DNA from: Orbilia blumenaviensis
Taxonomy: Eukaryota > Ascomycota > Orbiliomycetes > Orbiliales > Orbiliaceae
NCBI GenBank assembly: GCA_036872755.1
Contig: JAVHNS010000003.1
Span: 310,001-374,000 of the forward strand
Direction: 5' to 3'
Length of the DNA stretch: 64,000 bases
This document shows positions 13,801-25,300 of the stretch, piece by piece (the stretch's first letter is position 1; every line of letters starts with the position of its first letter). The notes beneath the pieces were generated by a model. That model saw nothing but the letters and a program-made list of their open reading frames with translations, did not search any database and was not told where the DNA came from. The position numbers were made by a program, and so were the translations under genes.

Positions 13801-14380
13801 TTTGAGAAGCAGCTTCTTTCAGGACCGTTGCTCCCACTAGTACGGAGTCTTCTAGTAGGGAGTCGAATTGTTCCGCTTCAACTAGTCCTATGGTGATAAC
13901 GCGAGGCCCTGCGGCTCGTCGCATTAGAAGATGGCCCGTATTCCAATTAATGTCTGGGTTATTTTTGCGTAACCACGCGAGTCCCAGTATGAGATCGAAT
14001 GATCTGATTTCCATGACATCAAAAGAAATAGATTCTTCAAAATTGTCTATTTTCATCCCCAAGTCTTCTGTTTTATGCGTGACGCTGCGGCCCAGTGAGG
14101 CGCCATTCACTCCTTCGAGTGGGATGACTTCATTCCTTCTCACTAGAGGTATGCCGTGCCTCGCCGCGAACCGCGTCGCTATGAAGTTGCTAGGTGCACC
14201 GCAGTCTATTAATGCTCTGGCTCGCACCGTCTCGCCGTTCCATGATAGTGTTACTTCTACTACCAAATGGTTGAAATATCCTTCCGGTAGTTTTGTTCCA
14301 CATATCGCAGCCAGCGTGACGCTGCGTATGACATAGGTACCCTTTTCTCCAGGCGACGGGAGTTCTGTCGCCTCCATTAT
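10820..14380 (-). CDS. pol: Element A Pol polyprotein (protease-RT-RNase H-integrase-chromodomain)
   Basis: Pol is read in the -1 frame relative to gag, entered by slippage at 14386-14380; its open frame extends upstream to 14455 within the gag overlap. In order: an aspartic protease with active site DCGA (14206-14195, Cys where Ser/Thr is usual); reverse transcriptase with YLDD (13216-13205); RNase H (about 12770-12420, TDAS motif); integrase with an HHCC zinc finger (about 12120-11970, CDVC) and a DD35E core (SDRGRVF and DGQTERVNQ motifs, about 11900-11560); a GPY/F module; and a C-terminal chromodomain (about 11010-10835, YLVKWKGW and SWEPEEHL). The frame is uninterrupted, so the enzyme set is probably functional. 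The chromodomain places it among chromoviruses, whose integrases are known to target heterochromatin marks. Confidence 0.96.
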   Translation of the reverse strand: MMEATELPSPGEKGTYVIRSVTLAAICGTKLPEGYFNHLVVEVTLSWNGETVRARALIDCGAPSNFIATRFAARHGIPLVRRNEVIPLEGVNGASLGRSVTHKTEDLGMKIDNFEESISFDVMEIRSFDLILGLAWLRKNNPDINWNTGHLLMRRAAGPRVITIGLVEAEQFDSLLEDSVLVGATVLKEAASQSESMRHMPKEYADFADLGEKEAADKLPEHQPWDHKIPLVRDTAPPFGPIYKLSPTEDEALKLYIEEMESKGFIRESSSPAGAPILFVKKKDGSLRLCVDYRALNNITIKNRYPLPLIDGLLDQLRGAKIFTKLDLRGAYNLVRIAAGEEWKTAFRTRYGLYEYLVMPFGLTNAPATFQSLLNALFRDLLDTFVIIYLDDILIFSKDYKSHVEHVRTVLQRLKAASLYVKAEKCEFHKEKVDFLGFTVSTRGISMDESKVEAVHQWKAPQNIKQLQSFLGFVNFYHRFLARHSAIAEPITRLLSKEKTWEWGEEQQAAFERIKRKFTTEIVLPYYDWKRRTAVETDASGFGIGACLSQQDEEGRWHPVCFWSRKMSGAERNYEVFDQEMLAVVEALRHWAAYLKGAQFQIIIYSDHRSLTYFTTSKRLNARQVRWSEELADYDFTIQYRPGKDNAAADALSRQIEYTEGHDRSLPPPLLKAGQLVAAIRSRPLGTLALISAGFSQDINNIKKAYLKDEKVKRIISAIQRDDTAYTTGYTLEEDGTLRFEGRLYIPNVLKLRKDAVHRVHDAPLAGHFGYRKTQELFSRNYYFPGYTGFIYKYIAGCDVCQRNKTIRRLKKGKLLPLPVPDAPWRSISMDFIVKLPPSRDPTLGDASPEFDTIWVVVDRLTKFAYFVPLRGEPQAEELAQAYVKHLIHNGLPDDFVSDRGRVFTSKFIASLCEATGIARKQSTAFHPETDGQTERVNQILEQLIRNYCNYKQNDWVGLLPLAAFAYNNTYQVTIKMTPFFAKHGYHPRFEANHLVRNKVPAAEERIEELKLLHQACKLEMKQAQNDQARYSDSRRDETPEYEVGQKVMLSSKNIDTKRPSAKLEARFLGPYRITARIGTHAYELALPKKMRQHNVFHVSLLEPYIINEIHPAPPEPQHVEVEGEEEWEIEKILAEDNFKKGARSRTETKHYLVKWKGWSLADASWEPEEHLLHAEAKIRDFKRTL

Positions 14381-15333
14381 TTTTTTGATCCCTTGTGCTG
14401 CGTGCCGCTGCGGCACTGCCTTGCCATGTGGCCAGATTTTCCACATTTGAAGCAAAGGTTGCTCGCTCTGTAACGCTTATACTCGCTGGGGGATAATCTT
14501 CTTTGCTGGAAGGCGTCTATTTCCATAGGATCTGGTTGATCTAATACCGGTGCGGCTTGCTGCGGTACGACTTGGGCTTGTGGGTTATGAGGTAAACTAT
14601 TTCGGGTTTGATGATTCTTGATATGTAGGTCTTGCAGTCCCTCGACGCGAACCGCTAACTGTATGAGCTCCTGTAGATCTTTGGGTCCCCCCGACATGCT
14701 GCCAGTCGCAGCGAGGATAGCCTTCTGAATTTTCTCTTTAAGGCCTTTGTGGTAAAGGGTACGTAGGGTGTCCTCATGCCATAGGGGTAGTTTGGCTCGT
14801 AGCGTGTTGAAGCGGGTCGTGTAGTCGGTAACTTTGCCTTCTTGTCGTATCTTCAGGATAGCAAGTCTGGCTACTTCTTCTTCGTTCAAGTCCCCGAAGT
14901 GAGTCGTGACGGCTCGCTCGAACGCCTCCCATGTTGCTAGCTCTGGGGGGGTTTTGCCTGTGTTCATCAGAGCCACTAGAGGTTCGGACCACTCAGCCGC
15001 AGTGCCTCGCAGCTGGTTGAGGGCGAAATTAATTTTGCGTTCCTCGTTATTTTCGAACATCCAGCGGTTGGAGTTAAAGAACAATCTCATCTGATGAATG
15101 AAGGCTCGCGTCTTGCCGCGGTCACCCGTAAATTCGTCTGGCCTATTAACCAGCTTTGCGAATTGGGTAGCTATAGCTAGACTGTCGTCTCTGGGTCGTG
15201 GGGCGAGCTGCTGCGTTCCACTGCTTCCCGAAGGTCCAGGACCCGAAGGTCCAGGACCCGTTGGGCTCTGTGGAGCGCTTTGCATTAACTCGTCCTCTCC
15301 GGTGGACGCTGCGGGTACTTGCGAGGCGCTCAT
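14377..15333 (-). CDS. gag: Element A Gag
   Basis: A 318-residue structural protein of the virus-like particle. The N-terminus is rich in Pro, Gly and Ser with a repeated GPGPSG segment. A helical capsid region of Ty3 type follows (roughly residues 50-230, with WEAFERAVTTHFGD and YTTRFNTL motifs). A single CCHC zinc knuckle, CFKCGKSGHMARQC, lies at 14454-14413 near the C-terminus. The ATG at 15333 is the first start after the 5' LTR and opens a fully coding frame. The gene ends in TCA AAA AAA TAA, so the -1 slippery heptamer abuts the stop codon; most ribosomes would make Gag and some Gag-Pol. Confidence 0.95.
   Translation of the reverse strand: MSASQVPAASTGEDELMQSAPQSPTGPGPSGPGPSGSSGTQQLAPRPRDDSLAIATQFAKLVNRPDEFTGDRGKTRAFIHQMRLFFNSNRWMFENNEERKINFALNQLRGTAAEWSEPLVALMNTGKTPPELATWEAFERAVTTHFGDLNEEEVARLAILKIRQEGKVTDYTTRFNTLRAKLPLWHEDTLRTLYHKGLKEKIQKAILAATGSMSGGPKDLQELIQLAVRVEGLQDLHIKNHQTRNSLPHNPQAQVVPQQAAPVLDQPDPMEIDAFQQRRLSPSEYKRYRASNLCFKCGKSGHMARQCRSGTQHKGSKK
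14380..14386 (-). promoter_or_regulatory. -1 frameshift site of element A (A AAA AAA)
   Basis: Seven A residues (minus strand) split A-AAA-AAA in the gag frame and are followed at once by the gag TAA. Slipping back one base leads into the pol frame (codons for K K I M E). The heptamer fits X-XXY-YYZ. I have not identified a downstream stimulatory structure. Confidence 0.8.
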
Positions 15334-15352
15334 GGTAGTAGGTTGAAAGATG

Positions 15353-15362
15353 GTCTTTTAAT
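15353..15362 (-). promoter_or_regulatory. Element A primer-binding site, probably self-primed
   Basis: On the minus strand, one base inside the 5' LTR, lies ATTAAAAGAC. Its perfect complement GTCTTTTAAT occurs inside the 5' LTR at 15442-15433, 31-39 bases downstream of the TATA box, which is where the RNA should start. No TGG matching a tRNA 3' end is present. This is the arrangement of Tf1-type self-priming, where the 5' end of the RNA folds back as primer. Confidence 0.7.
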
Positions 15363-15363
15363 A

Positions 15364-15693
15364 TGTAAGGTTATATGTGCGAGAGTGTGCGTGTCACGAC
15401 GGTTGAGAATATGACCTTAGTTATGGTTATAGATTAAAAGACAAGGAGCTATATACATGACTGCTATCTATGCTTTATATACTGAAGGATATGCGTATCA
15501 CAGCGTCAGGCCGCGGCTCTCTATTGCTTCCGGATCAAGGGAACTGAACTGACGTTGGCCCGAGGACCGAAGTTGCCCGGGTGGGTCTCCGGGTGGGTCG
15601 CCGCGTGTTCGTGTTGCCCGGACCGGGTAGCTCTAGCCGTTGTGTTGACCTTGTTGTATTTTGCGCACCACCGCGTGGGTGCGCGGCCTGACA
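15364..15693 (-). repeat. Element A 5' LTR (330 bp)
   Basis: It appears identical to 8600-8929. U3 (higher coordinates) contains repeated GGGTGGGTC-type motifs and a GCGCACC/GGTGCGC hairpin at 15663-15684. The TATA box lies at 15481-15473. Confidence 0.96.
15473..15481 (-). promoter_or_regulatory. TATA box of the element A 5' LTR
   Basis: The minus strand reads TATATAAAG, 31-39 bases upstream of GTCTTTTAAT, the proposed RNA start that is complementary to the priming site. Confidence 0.6.
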
Positions 15694-15698
15694 TATAT

Positions 15699-17455
15699 AT
15701 AATTAAAAAAAAACTTAAAAAATATTATTTTAAATTTAATATATTTAAATTAATATAAATATATAAAATATTTTATATTTTAATTTTAAAAAAAATTTTT
15801 TTAAAATTTTTTTAAAATTTAAATAAAATTAAAATCAAATATAATAATTATATAGAATATAAAATTGAAAAAATTTTTAATAAATTTAATAATAATAATA
15901 AATATTTTATTTATTAAGTTACTTTCTACAAATTAAAAAATAATTTTTAATAATTAAAAAAAAATATTTTATTATAGATTATATAAGATTATTTTAAAAA
16001 TAAGGATTTATTTTATTAATTTAATATTTTTATATTTGAATAAAGATAAAGAAAATTTAAGAAAAATAAAAATTAATATATTTTGTAAATTTTTAATTTA
16101 TAAAAATATAATTTTTTTATTTAATTAATTTTTATATTTATAAATTTTTTTTATAAATATTTATTTTTATAAATATATAATTTAAATAAATACTTATAAT
16201 ATTATTTATTTAATTATTTTTTAATTTTTTTTAAATATTTTATTTCCTCAATTAATAAAATTTTATATTTTAGTAATATTAATAAATAATTATATAAAAA
16301 TTATATTAATAAAATAATATTATAAATTATTAAAATTAATGATTTAATATAAATTATAATAAAATAATAAAATATAATTTAATTTAAAAAAAAAAAATTA
16401 TGAATATATAATAAAAAATTAATTAAAATTTTAAATAATATTTTAAAAAAAATTTTTTATAAAAAATATAAAATAATTTTTATTTTATTTAATAAAAAAA
16501 TTTATTATATTTATTAAAATATTATAAAAAAAATTAAATATTTTATTAAATATTAATAAATTTTTATTAATTTTTTTTTTAATAATTAAATTATTTTTAA
16601 ATATTATATTATTTTTTATAATTTTTTATTTTTTATAAAAAAAAAATTTTTAATATTTTTATATAATTATTAAAATTTTAATAAATTAATATTTTAATTT
16701 AATTATAATAATATTAAATTTAATTAAAAATTTTATAAATTTTATTTAATTTTTAATAATTTTTTAATATATTATTTTATATTAAACAAAATTTTTTTTA
16801 ATTTTTTAAATTTTTTATTTTAAATTTTTATAATATAATTTATTAAAAATTTTAAATTAAAAATATTTTATAAAATAAAAAAAAATAAAAATTATTTATA
16901 AAAAATTATATTACATTTTTTTATTTTGTTTTGTTTATAATAAATTTTATACTTAATATTTTTTTTTAATATAATATAAATATAATTATTTATAATGTAA
17001 TATAAATATAAAATTGTAATTTTTAAATTTTTTAATTTAAATTATTTAAAAAAAATAATTTTTTTTTATTTTGTTTAAATATAATTTTTTAATTTTTTTT
17101 TAAATTTTTAAATAATGTTTTGTTGTATAATTAAAATAAAAAATTTAATATTATTTTATATATATAAAAAAATATTTTATAATTTAAATTTTTAAAATTT
17201 AATTATAATATAAATTATAATTATTTATATTTAATTTTATTTATATAAATATATAATATAATTATAAAAAATTATATTTTTAAATATATAATTTCTTATA
17301 TATAAATTTTTTTTAAATAATTTTTTTACATAATAAAATTTTGTAAACAAATTTTATATAAAGATTTTTTATTTAATTTTATTATATTTTTTATATATAA
17401 AAAGATTTTGTATAAAAATTTCTTTTTTGGAAGTTTTTCTTAAAAAAAAAAATAA
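15699..17455 (+). pseudogene. R1 3' interior: end of pol and accessory-gene relic
   Basis: This continues R1 after element A. It aligns to B at an offset of about 20255, so pol should end near 16075. The relic of the antisense accessory gene lies at about 16430-17128 on the minus strand. Over the stretches I compared, differences from B are C-to-T and G-to-A transitions only, including the region of the intron and cysteine cluster. The accessory gene was therefore already part of this family before RIP. Confidence 0.75.
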
Positions 17456-18021
17456 TATTATAGTTAATTATATTAAATATATTTTAATATGTTAAATATG
17501 AGTTTATTTAATTTTAGATTTAATTTATAAATTAGATTTATAATATAAATATTTGGATTATAAGTTTAAAAATGAATTAAGTTAAAATTGAATTGTTTAT
17601 AAATATATTATATTAATAATATATTTTTAAAATAAAATATACAAAAAACATTATATATAATTTAGTATATTATATATATATAATGTTTATTTAAACATAT
17701 AATATTTAAATTTATAAATAATTTATATTTATATAAATAATATTTATATATATAAAAATTTTTAAATAATAATAATTTTAAAATTTTTTTTTAAATTTTA
17801 TTAATTAATTTATTAATATTTAATATATTTTATTTATTATTTTTATTTATTGAATTTAGTATATTTTTATTAAAAATTATATTATTTGATATTTTTATAT
17901 TTAATTTAACTTATTTTAAAAAAATAATTTGAATATTTTAAATTAAAAATATAATTAGTTAAAAAATATTAAGTTATTTTAGGAATTTCTTATTTAAGAA
18001 ATACCTAAAATAGGTGTAACA
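17456..18021 (+). repeat. R1 3' LTR (566 bp)
   Basis: It has the same length as the 5' LTR. Its start reads TATTATAGTTAATTATA where the 5' copy has TGTCACGGCCAGCCATA, so every C and G there except one has been converted. The last ~50 bases (ending GGTGTAACA) are less mutated. Confidence 0.9.
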
Positions 18022-18026
18022 ATAAT

Positions 18027-18816
18027 TAAATGATTTTTTAATTTTAAAATTTTAGTATTTTTTTTTTTAGAAAAAGAATAAAAAAAAACAAATTAATAAT
18101 AATTATAGTAAACAAAAAATTTTTTAGTGTTTATTAATGTTATTTTTTTGAATTTTAATTATGTTGATGAGGTTTTAGTATTCTATTGTATTTTTTGAAT
18201 ATTATTTGATTTAATTTTATTTTAAAGATTTGATATTTATTTTATTTTATTTTATTATTTAAGAAAATTTTTAAATAATTTAGATTTAAAAATAATAAAT
18301 TTTTTATTATTTATATAAGAAAAGTTATTAATATAAAATAATATATTTAAAATAATATATAATTTTATATTTAATTTATAAAAATAAAAATAAAATATTA
18401 TTTTAAAATTATTTTAATAAAAATTAAATAAAAATTTTTGAAATTTTGAAAATAAATAAATTTTAATATAAAAAAATAAATTTATAAGTTTAAAAGCAAA
18501 ATAATAAATGTTTAATAATATAAATTAATTTGAAATATTATATATAAATTTATTAATATTTTTAAAAAAATATATTATATATAAATTATGATTTTATTTT
18601 TTTTAAAAAAAAAATAATATATAATATTTTTTAAAAAGTAATAAAAATAATATAATATATTAATTTATTAAATATTAAAATATTTTTAATTATAATTATA
18701 ATAATAAAAATTATAATATATTAAAATTTTAAAAAAAAAAAAGATATTTATTTTTTTATATTTTTTTATTTATTATTAGTTTTTTTTTATTTTTAGTTTT
18801 TTTTAATTTTTTTTTT
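18027..18816. other. AT-rich spacer between R1 and R2
   Basis: About 790 bases of A/T-dominated sequence with runs that keep G but hardly any C, consistent with one-strand RIP. I see no gene and no recognisable repeat. Confidence 0.6.
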
Positions 18817-18821
18817 AATAT

Positions 18822-19387
18822 TGTTACATCTGTCCCGGGTATTTCTTAAATAGGAAATTCTTAAAATAGTCTAATATTCTTTAATTAATTATATTTTTAA
18901 TTTAAAATATTTAGATTATTTTTTTAAAATAAGTTAAATTAAATATAAAAATATTAAATAATATAATTTTTAGTAAGGGTATATTAAATTTAATAAATAA
19001 AAATAGTAAATAAAATATATTAAATATTAATAAATTGATTGATGGAGTTTAAAAAAAAATTTTAAAATTATTATTATTTAAAAATTTTTATATATATAAA
19101 TATTATTTATATAAATATAAATTATTTATAAATTTGGGTATTATATATTTAAATAAATATTATATATATATAATATATTAAATTATATATAATATTTTTT
19201 ATATAATTTATTTTAAAAATATATTATTAATATAATATATTTACAAATAATTTAATTTTGATTTGATTTGTTTTTAAATTTGTAATTTAAATATTTATAT
19301 TATAAATTTAATTTATAAACTAAATCTAAAGTTAAATAAATTTATATTTAATATGTTAAAATATATTTAATATAATTAATTATAATA
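18822..19387 (-). repeat. R2 3' LTR (566 bp)
   Basis: Its outer ~40 bases (TGTTACATCTGTCCCGGGTA) are nearly unmutated, while the inner end reads ATTAATTATAATA, the fully converted form of the TGTCACGG terminus. Confidence 0.88.
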
Positions 19388-22300
19388 TTATTTTTTTTTT
19401 TAAGGGAAATTTTTAAAAAGAAAATTTTTATACAAAATTTTCTTATATATAAAAAATATAATAAAATTAAATAAAAAATTTTTATATAAAATTTATTTAT
19501 AAAATTTTATTATACAAAAAAATTATTTAAAAAAAATTTATATATAAGAAATTATATATTTAAAAATATAATTTTTTGTAATTATATTATATATTTATAT
19601 AAATAAAATTAAATATAAATAATTATAATTTATATTATAATTAAATTTTAAAATTTAAATTATAAAATATTTTTTTATATATATAAAATAATATTAAATT
19701 TTTTATTTTAATTATATAATAAAATATTATTTAAAAATTTAAAAAAAAATTAGAGAATTATATTTAAATAAAATAAAAAAAAACTATTTTTTTTAAATAA
19801 TTTAAATTAGAAAATTTAAAAGTTATAATTTTATATTTATATTATATTATAAATAGTTATATTTATGTTATATTAAAAAAAAATATTAAATATAAAATTT
19901 ATTATAAATAAAATAAAAAAATATAATATAATTTTTTGTAAATAATTTTTGTTTTTTTTTATTTTATAAAATATTTTTAATTTAAAATTTTTAATAAATT
20001 GTATTATAGAAATTTAAGATAAAAAATTTAAAAAATTAAAAAAATTTTTATTTAATATAAAATAATATATTAAAAAATTATTAAAAATCAGATAAAATTT
20101 ATAAAATTTTTAATTAAATTTAATATTATTATAATTAAATTAAAATGTTAATTTATTAAAATTTTAATAATTATATAAAAATATTTAAAAATTTTTTTTT
20201 TATAAAAAATAAAAAATTATAAAAAATAATATAATATTTAAAAATAATTTAATTATTAAAAAAAAACTAATAAAAATTTATTAATATTTAATAAAATATT
20301 TAATTTTTTTTATAATATTTTAATAAATATAATAGATTTTTTTATTAAATAAAATAAAAATTATTTTATATTTTTTATAAAAAATTTTTTTTAAAATATT
20401 ATTTAAAATTTTTAACTAATTTTTTATTATATATTTGTAATTTTTTTTTTTTAAATTAAATTATGTTTTATTATTTTATTATAATTTATATTAAATTATT
20501 AATTTTAATAATTTATAATATTATTTTATTAATATAATTTTTATGTAATTGTTTATTAATACTACTAAAATATAAAATTTTATTAATTAAAAAAATAAAA
20601 TATTTAAAAAAAATTAAAAAATAATTAAATAAATAATATTATAAATATTTATTTAAATTATATATTTATAGAAATAAATATTTGTAAAAAAAATTTATAA
20701 ATATAAAAATTAATTAAATAAAAAAATTATATTTTTATAAATTGAAAATTTATAAAATATGTTAATTTTTATTTTTTTTAAATTTTTTTTATTTTTGTTT
20801 AAATATAAAAATATTAGGTTAATAAAATAAATTTTTATTTTTAAAATAATTTTATATAATTTATAATAAAATATTTTTTTTTAATTATTAAAAATTATTT
20901 TTTAATTTATAAAAAATAATTTAATAAATAAAATATTTATTATTATTATTAAATTTATTAAAAATTTTTTTAATTTTATATTTTATATAATTATTATATT
21001 TAATTTTAATTTTATTTAAATTTTTTTTAAATTTTAAAAAAGTTTTTTTTAAAATTAAAATATAAAATATTTTATATATTTATATTAATTTAAATATATT
21101 AAATTTAAAATAATATTTTTCAAATTTTTTTTTAATTATATATAAATTAAATTTTTAAAAATTAAATTTTTTATTAAAATATTTAGTTTTTAAATTTTAT
21201 ATAAATAAATATATTTTATTTTTTTTTTTAAAATTTAAAACTTTTTCTTATTATTTATCATAATAATAGCTTATTTTTTTTTATAAAAATTAAAAATTTT
21301 TTATAAAAATATTATAAATATTTTTTATTAATTTTATATATTTTTTAATTTTAAAAATAATTTTTTTTAATGTAAAAAAAGGAAAAATAATTTTAAACAT
21401 CTATTTTCTTAATACTTTATATAAAATATATTTAATAATTAAATATTAAAAAATATTATAAATAAATTTTATTATAAATAAAAAAAATATTTAATTATTT
21501 TAAATATAATTAAAAAAATTTCAAAAATAAATTTTAAAAATTTAAATAAATTTTTTAAAAATTTTATTTATTTAAATATAATTTTTAATTACAATATTTA
21601 ATTTAATATTAATTTAATTTATAATTAATTATTAATATTTATTTATAAAAAAAAAATCATAATTAAAAATATATTTTTATTAAATTTATATTTAAAAAAA
21701 ATATAATTATAATAAATTTATTATAATTTTTTAATTTTTTATTAACTATTCTATAAAATAAAAATAACAATTTTTATCAATTTATTTATAATAATTAATA
21801 TTTCATTATATAACTTATTAATAAAAAAATTTTATATTAAAAACATTCTTTATACAAAATTATAAATAATAACTTCAAAAAATATATTTAATATATTATA
21901 TAATTAAAAAATTTTATAAAATTTATATTGATTAAATTTATTTTTATAATAAAAATTATAAATTTTAATATATTTTTAATTTATTTTTTTATTTAAAATT
22001 AAAAATAAATTTTTATAATAAATTTTTAAATATAATTAATTTTAAAATAATTATAAATTAAATAATTATAATATAAAAAAATAAATTTTTTTTAAAATTT
22101 TTTAATTAAAATATAAAATAAATTTTAAAATATAATAATTTTATTAATTAATTTAAAATAAAAAAATATATTTTTTTTTTTTAAAATTTGTTATATAATA
22201 AAATTTTATTTATAAACTTTAAAGATTTTTTATTAAAAATTATTTTTGATATTATATTTTATTAAATTTAAAAATTTATTAATAAAAATCTAATCCTTAA

Positions 22301-25300
22301 TATTATTATATTTAAAAATTATTTTTTTATTAAATTTAATATTTTTAATAAAATCTAATTTTTTATTTATTATATTTATAAAAATATTCTTTTTTTTTTT
22401 AAAATATATTATTTTTATATTATATTTATTAAAAAATTCTTATTATTAAATTTATTATTTATTAAATTTTTTTATAATTAAAAAATAAATAAAATTTTTA
22501 TAATTAAATAAAATTATAAAAAATTTTTTATTTTAAAAATAAATATATTATTTTTAATAAATTTTTATAATAATTATTAATTTTTTATTATAAATAATAT
22601 ATTATAATTATATTGTATTAAATTTATAAAAAATATAAACAATAAAATATTATTATTTATTTTTATAAAATTGAAGTAAATAAGTTTTTAATATTGTTGT
22701 AAAAATGTTGGTTTTAATTTTAATAAATAATTTCAAATTATAAAATTTAAAAATAAAAATAAAAATAAAAGATTTTTTAAAAATTTTAAAAGTTTGAATT
22801 TTTTTAAATATTATTTTAAATTTTAATTATTTTTTAATAAATTTGGAAAATATTATTAATATAAAATTATATTTTTGAATAAATTGTTAATAATAATTAT
22901 AAAATTTAAAAAATAATTATATTTTTTTAATATTTTTAAAAAAAAATTAATTTTAAATAATTTAAATTTTTTTTAGATTTATTTTAATTTTATTTGAGGT
23001 AATTATAGTTTTTAAAAATTTGTATTTAATAATAATAAATTTTAATTTATTTAGTGTTATATGTAGATTATAGTTTTGGAAGAATTTTAATATTATGTTG
23101 ATGTTTTTTTTATGTTTTTTTAATATTTTATTAAAAATTAAAATGTTATTTAAATAGATAATATAAATAATATTTATATATTTTTAAAGTATATAATTTA
23201 TAAAAATTTAAAAAAAAGCTAATATATTAATTAATTTAAATAATATAATTAAATACTTAAATAAATTATAATAATATTAAAAAATTATTTTTTATTTTTT
23301 TTTTAAATTTATCCTAATATTGTAATAAGTATTAATAATATTTAATTTAATAAAATAATTTATATTTATTAAATAATTAAAAAACTTACTTATTAATAAT
23401 AAAAATTTAATATTTTTAATCATAATATTATTTAAATTTTTATAATTAATATATATTTATAATTTTCCATTAAATTTTAATATAAATAATATAAAATATT
23501 TTATAAATAAATTAAAAAATTATATAAATTTATTATAAAAATTTTTATTAATATATTTATATAAAATTATAATTTTTTTTTTTATATATACATATATAAA
23601 TAAAAATTTTAATTAAATTTTTTTTTTTAAAAAAATATAATATATAAATTAATTAATTTTTAATAAAAAATTTTTTTTGTTTAAAAATTGAAAAATTAAT
23701 TTATTATTTTTAAAAATTTAATTTAAAATTTTTTTTTTTTTTTTATTAATTTTTTATATTTTAAAAAAAATATATTTTATAAAATAAAATTTATTTTAAA
23801 AATAATTATTAATTTTTTTTTATAATATATGTTAAATAAATTGGTGATAAATTTTTTTTAAAAATTAATTATTTAGTTAAATTTTAAAATAAATTTTTTT
23901 ATAATTGTATTTTAAAAATTTAAGATATTAAATTTTTTAATTAATATTTGGGTTATATTTTTCTAATTAAAAAAATTTAAAAATTAATTTATAAAAAATT
24001 TTTAAAATATTTATTATAATTATTTTTAAATATTTATTTATAAAAAATGTAAAAATAATTTTATAAATAATTGTTTTAAAAAAATTATTATTAAAAATAA
24101 TAATATATATTTTCTAAAATTTTTAAATATAAAATAATTTAAATTATTTAATAATTTCAAAATAAATAAATAAATTTTTTATTTTATAATTTAATAAAAA
24201 TATATTAAAATTTTTATTAATATTAATTAATAAAAAAAAATAATTTTTAATTAATTATAAAAAAAATTATTTAAATAATTTATTTTTAATAATATATAAT
24301 TTAAATTTTTTAGGTGGTATTGAGTTTTAAAATTTTTTTAATTTTTTTTTTTTATGTTTATTCTTTTATAAACATTAATAAATTTAATTTTATTGATATA
24401 GAAAAATTTGTTAAATTTTGGTTTAAAATGATTTTATTTAAAATTAATAATTTTAAATTAATAGTAAAATAAAATAAGGTTATTTTATTTATAATTAAAA
24501 TAATTTTTTTAAAAATAATATTTAAAATTAAATTAAATATTAAAAGTAAGGTTTTAATAATATATATATTATTATTTTATATTTTAAATATTTAATTTAA
24601 TTTTTAAAATATGAAAATTTTTAATAAAAATAATATATTTTTAAATATAATTAATATAAAAATTATATTTTTTATAAAATAAATAAATAATTAGTTTTTT
24701 GTAGAGTTGGTATTGATAATTTTTTTTTTTGATTAAGTTATGTTTAATAATATATTTAATATTAATTATATAATAATATTTGTTTTTTTTATAGTATTTT
24801 ATAATTTTTTTTTTGTAGTTAATATTGAATTAAATAATGTAAATATTTTAATAAATTAAAAATTAAATAATAATTTAAAAAAAATATTAATAAAAATATT
24901 TTTTGTAATTAAAAAAAATATTAAGATTATAAAAGGTAAATTAAATAAAATTAAAATATTTAGTATATAAGTTTTATTTATTATAATAAAAATTGTAAAA
25001 ATAAAAAATATAATTATAAAATTTTATATTTAAAAATTGGTTTTTATATATATAATAATTAAAAATAATTTTTTAATATTTTGAAATAATATATTTAATT
25101 TTATTAATTTGTTTATAAGTAAAAAAAAAATTGATGTTTTTGATTTTTTTATAATAGGTTTTTTAATTTTTTGTAAAGTTGATTTTATAGAAATTGTTAT
25201 TAATATAAAAAAAAATATTTTAGTATTTTTTAGAAAAAGGTTATTTTTAGTTTTTAGTATATTTGTATTTAATATATTTAATAATAAAAATAGTGTAATA

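Larger units (their letters stand above)
8600..15693 (-). mobile_element. Element A: intact chromodomain Ty3/gypsy retrotransposon
   Basis: This is a 7094-bp element with 330-bp terminal repeats that look identical (8600-8929 and 15364-15693), TG...CA ends and a TATAT target duplication. It reads on the minus strand: 5' LTR at 15693-15364, gag, a -1 frameshift, pol with protease, reverse transcriptase, RNase H, integrase and chromodomain, a polypurine tract, then the 3' LTR. An extra gene runs the opposite way at 9763-10638. Its GC-rich sequence contrasts sharply with the A/T-only R1 DNA around it. Intact frames and identical LTRs imply a recent insertion after R1 had been mutated. Confidence 0.97.
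1694..18021 (+). mobile_element. R1: complete RIP-degraded Ty3/gypsy element, interrupted by element A
   Basis: The element starts with an LTR at 1694 that shares its first ~50 bases almost unchanged with element B, and ends with a matching LTR closing in TGTAACA at 18021. The 5-bp flanks are identical (ATAAT at 1689-1693 and 18022-18026). Without the nested element A and one copy of its target duplication it measures 6906 + 2323 = 9229 bp, close to B (9190 bp) and R2 (9200 bp). Where I compared it with B, for example 16380-17000 against B 36640-37260, nearly every difference is C to T or G to A, which is the signature of RIP. No open frame of gag or pol survives. Confidence 0.93.
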
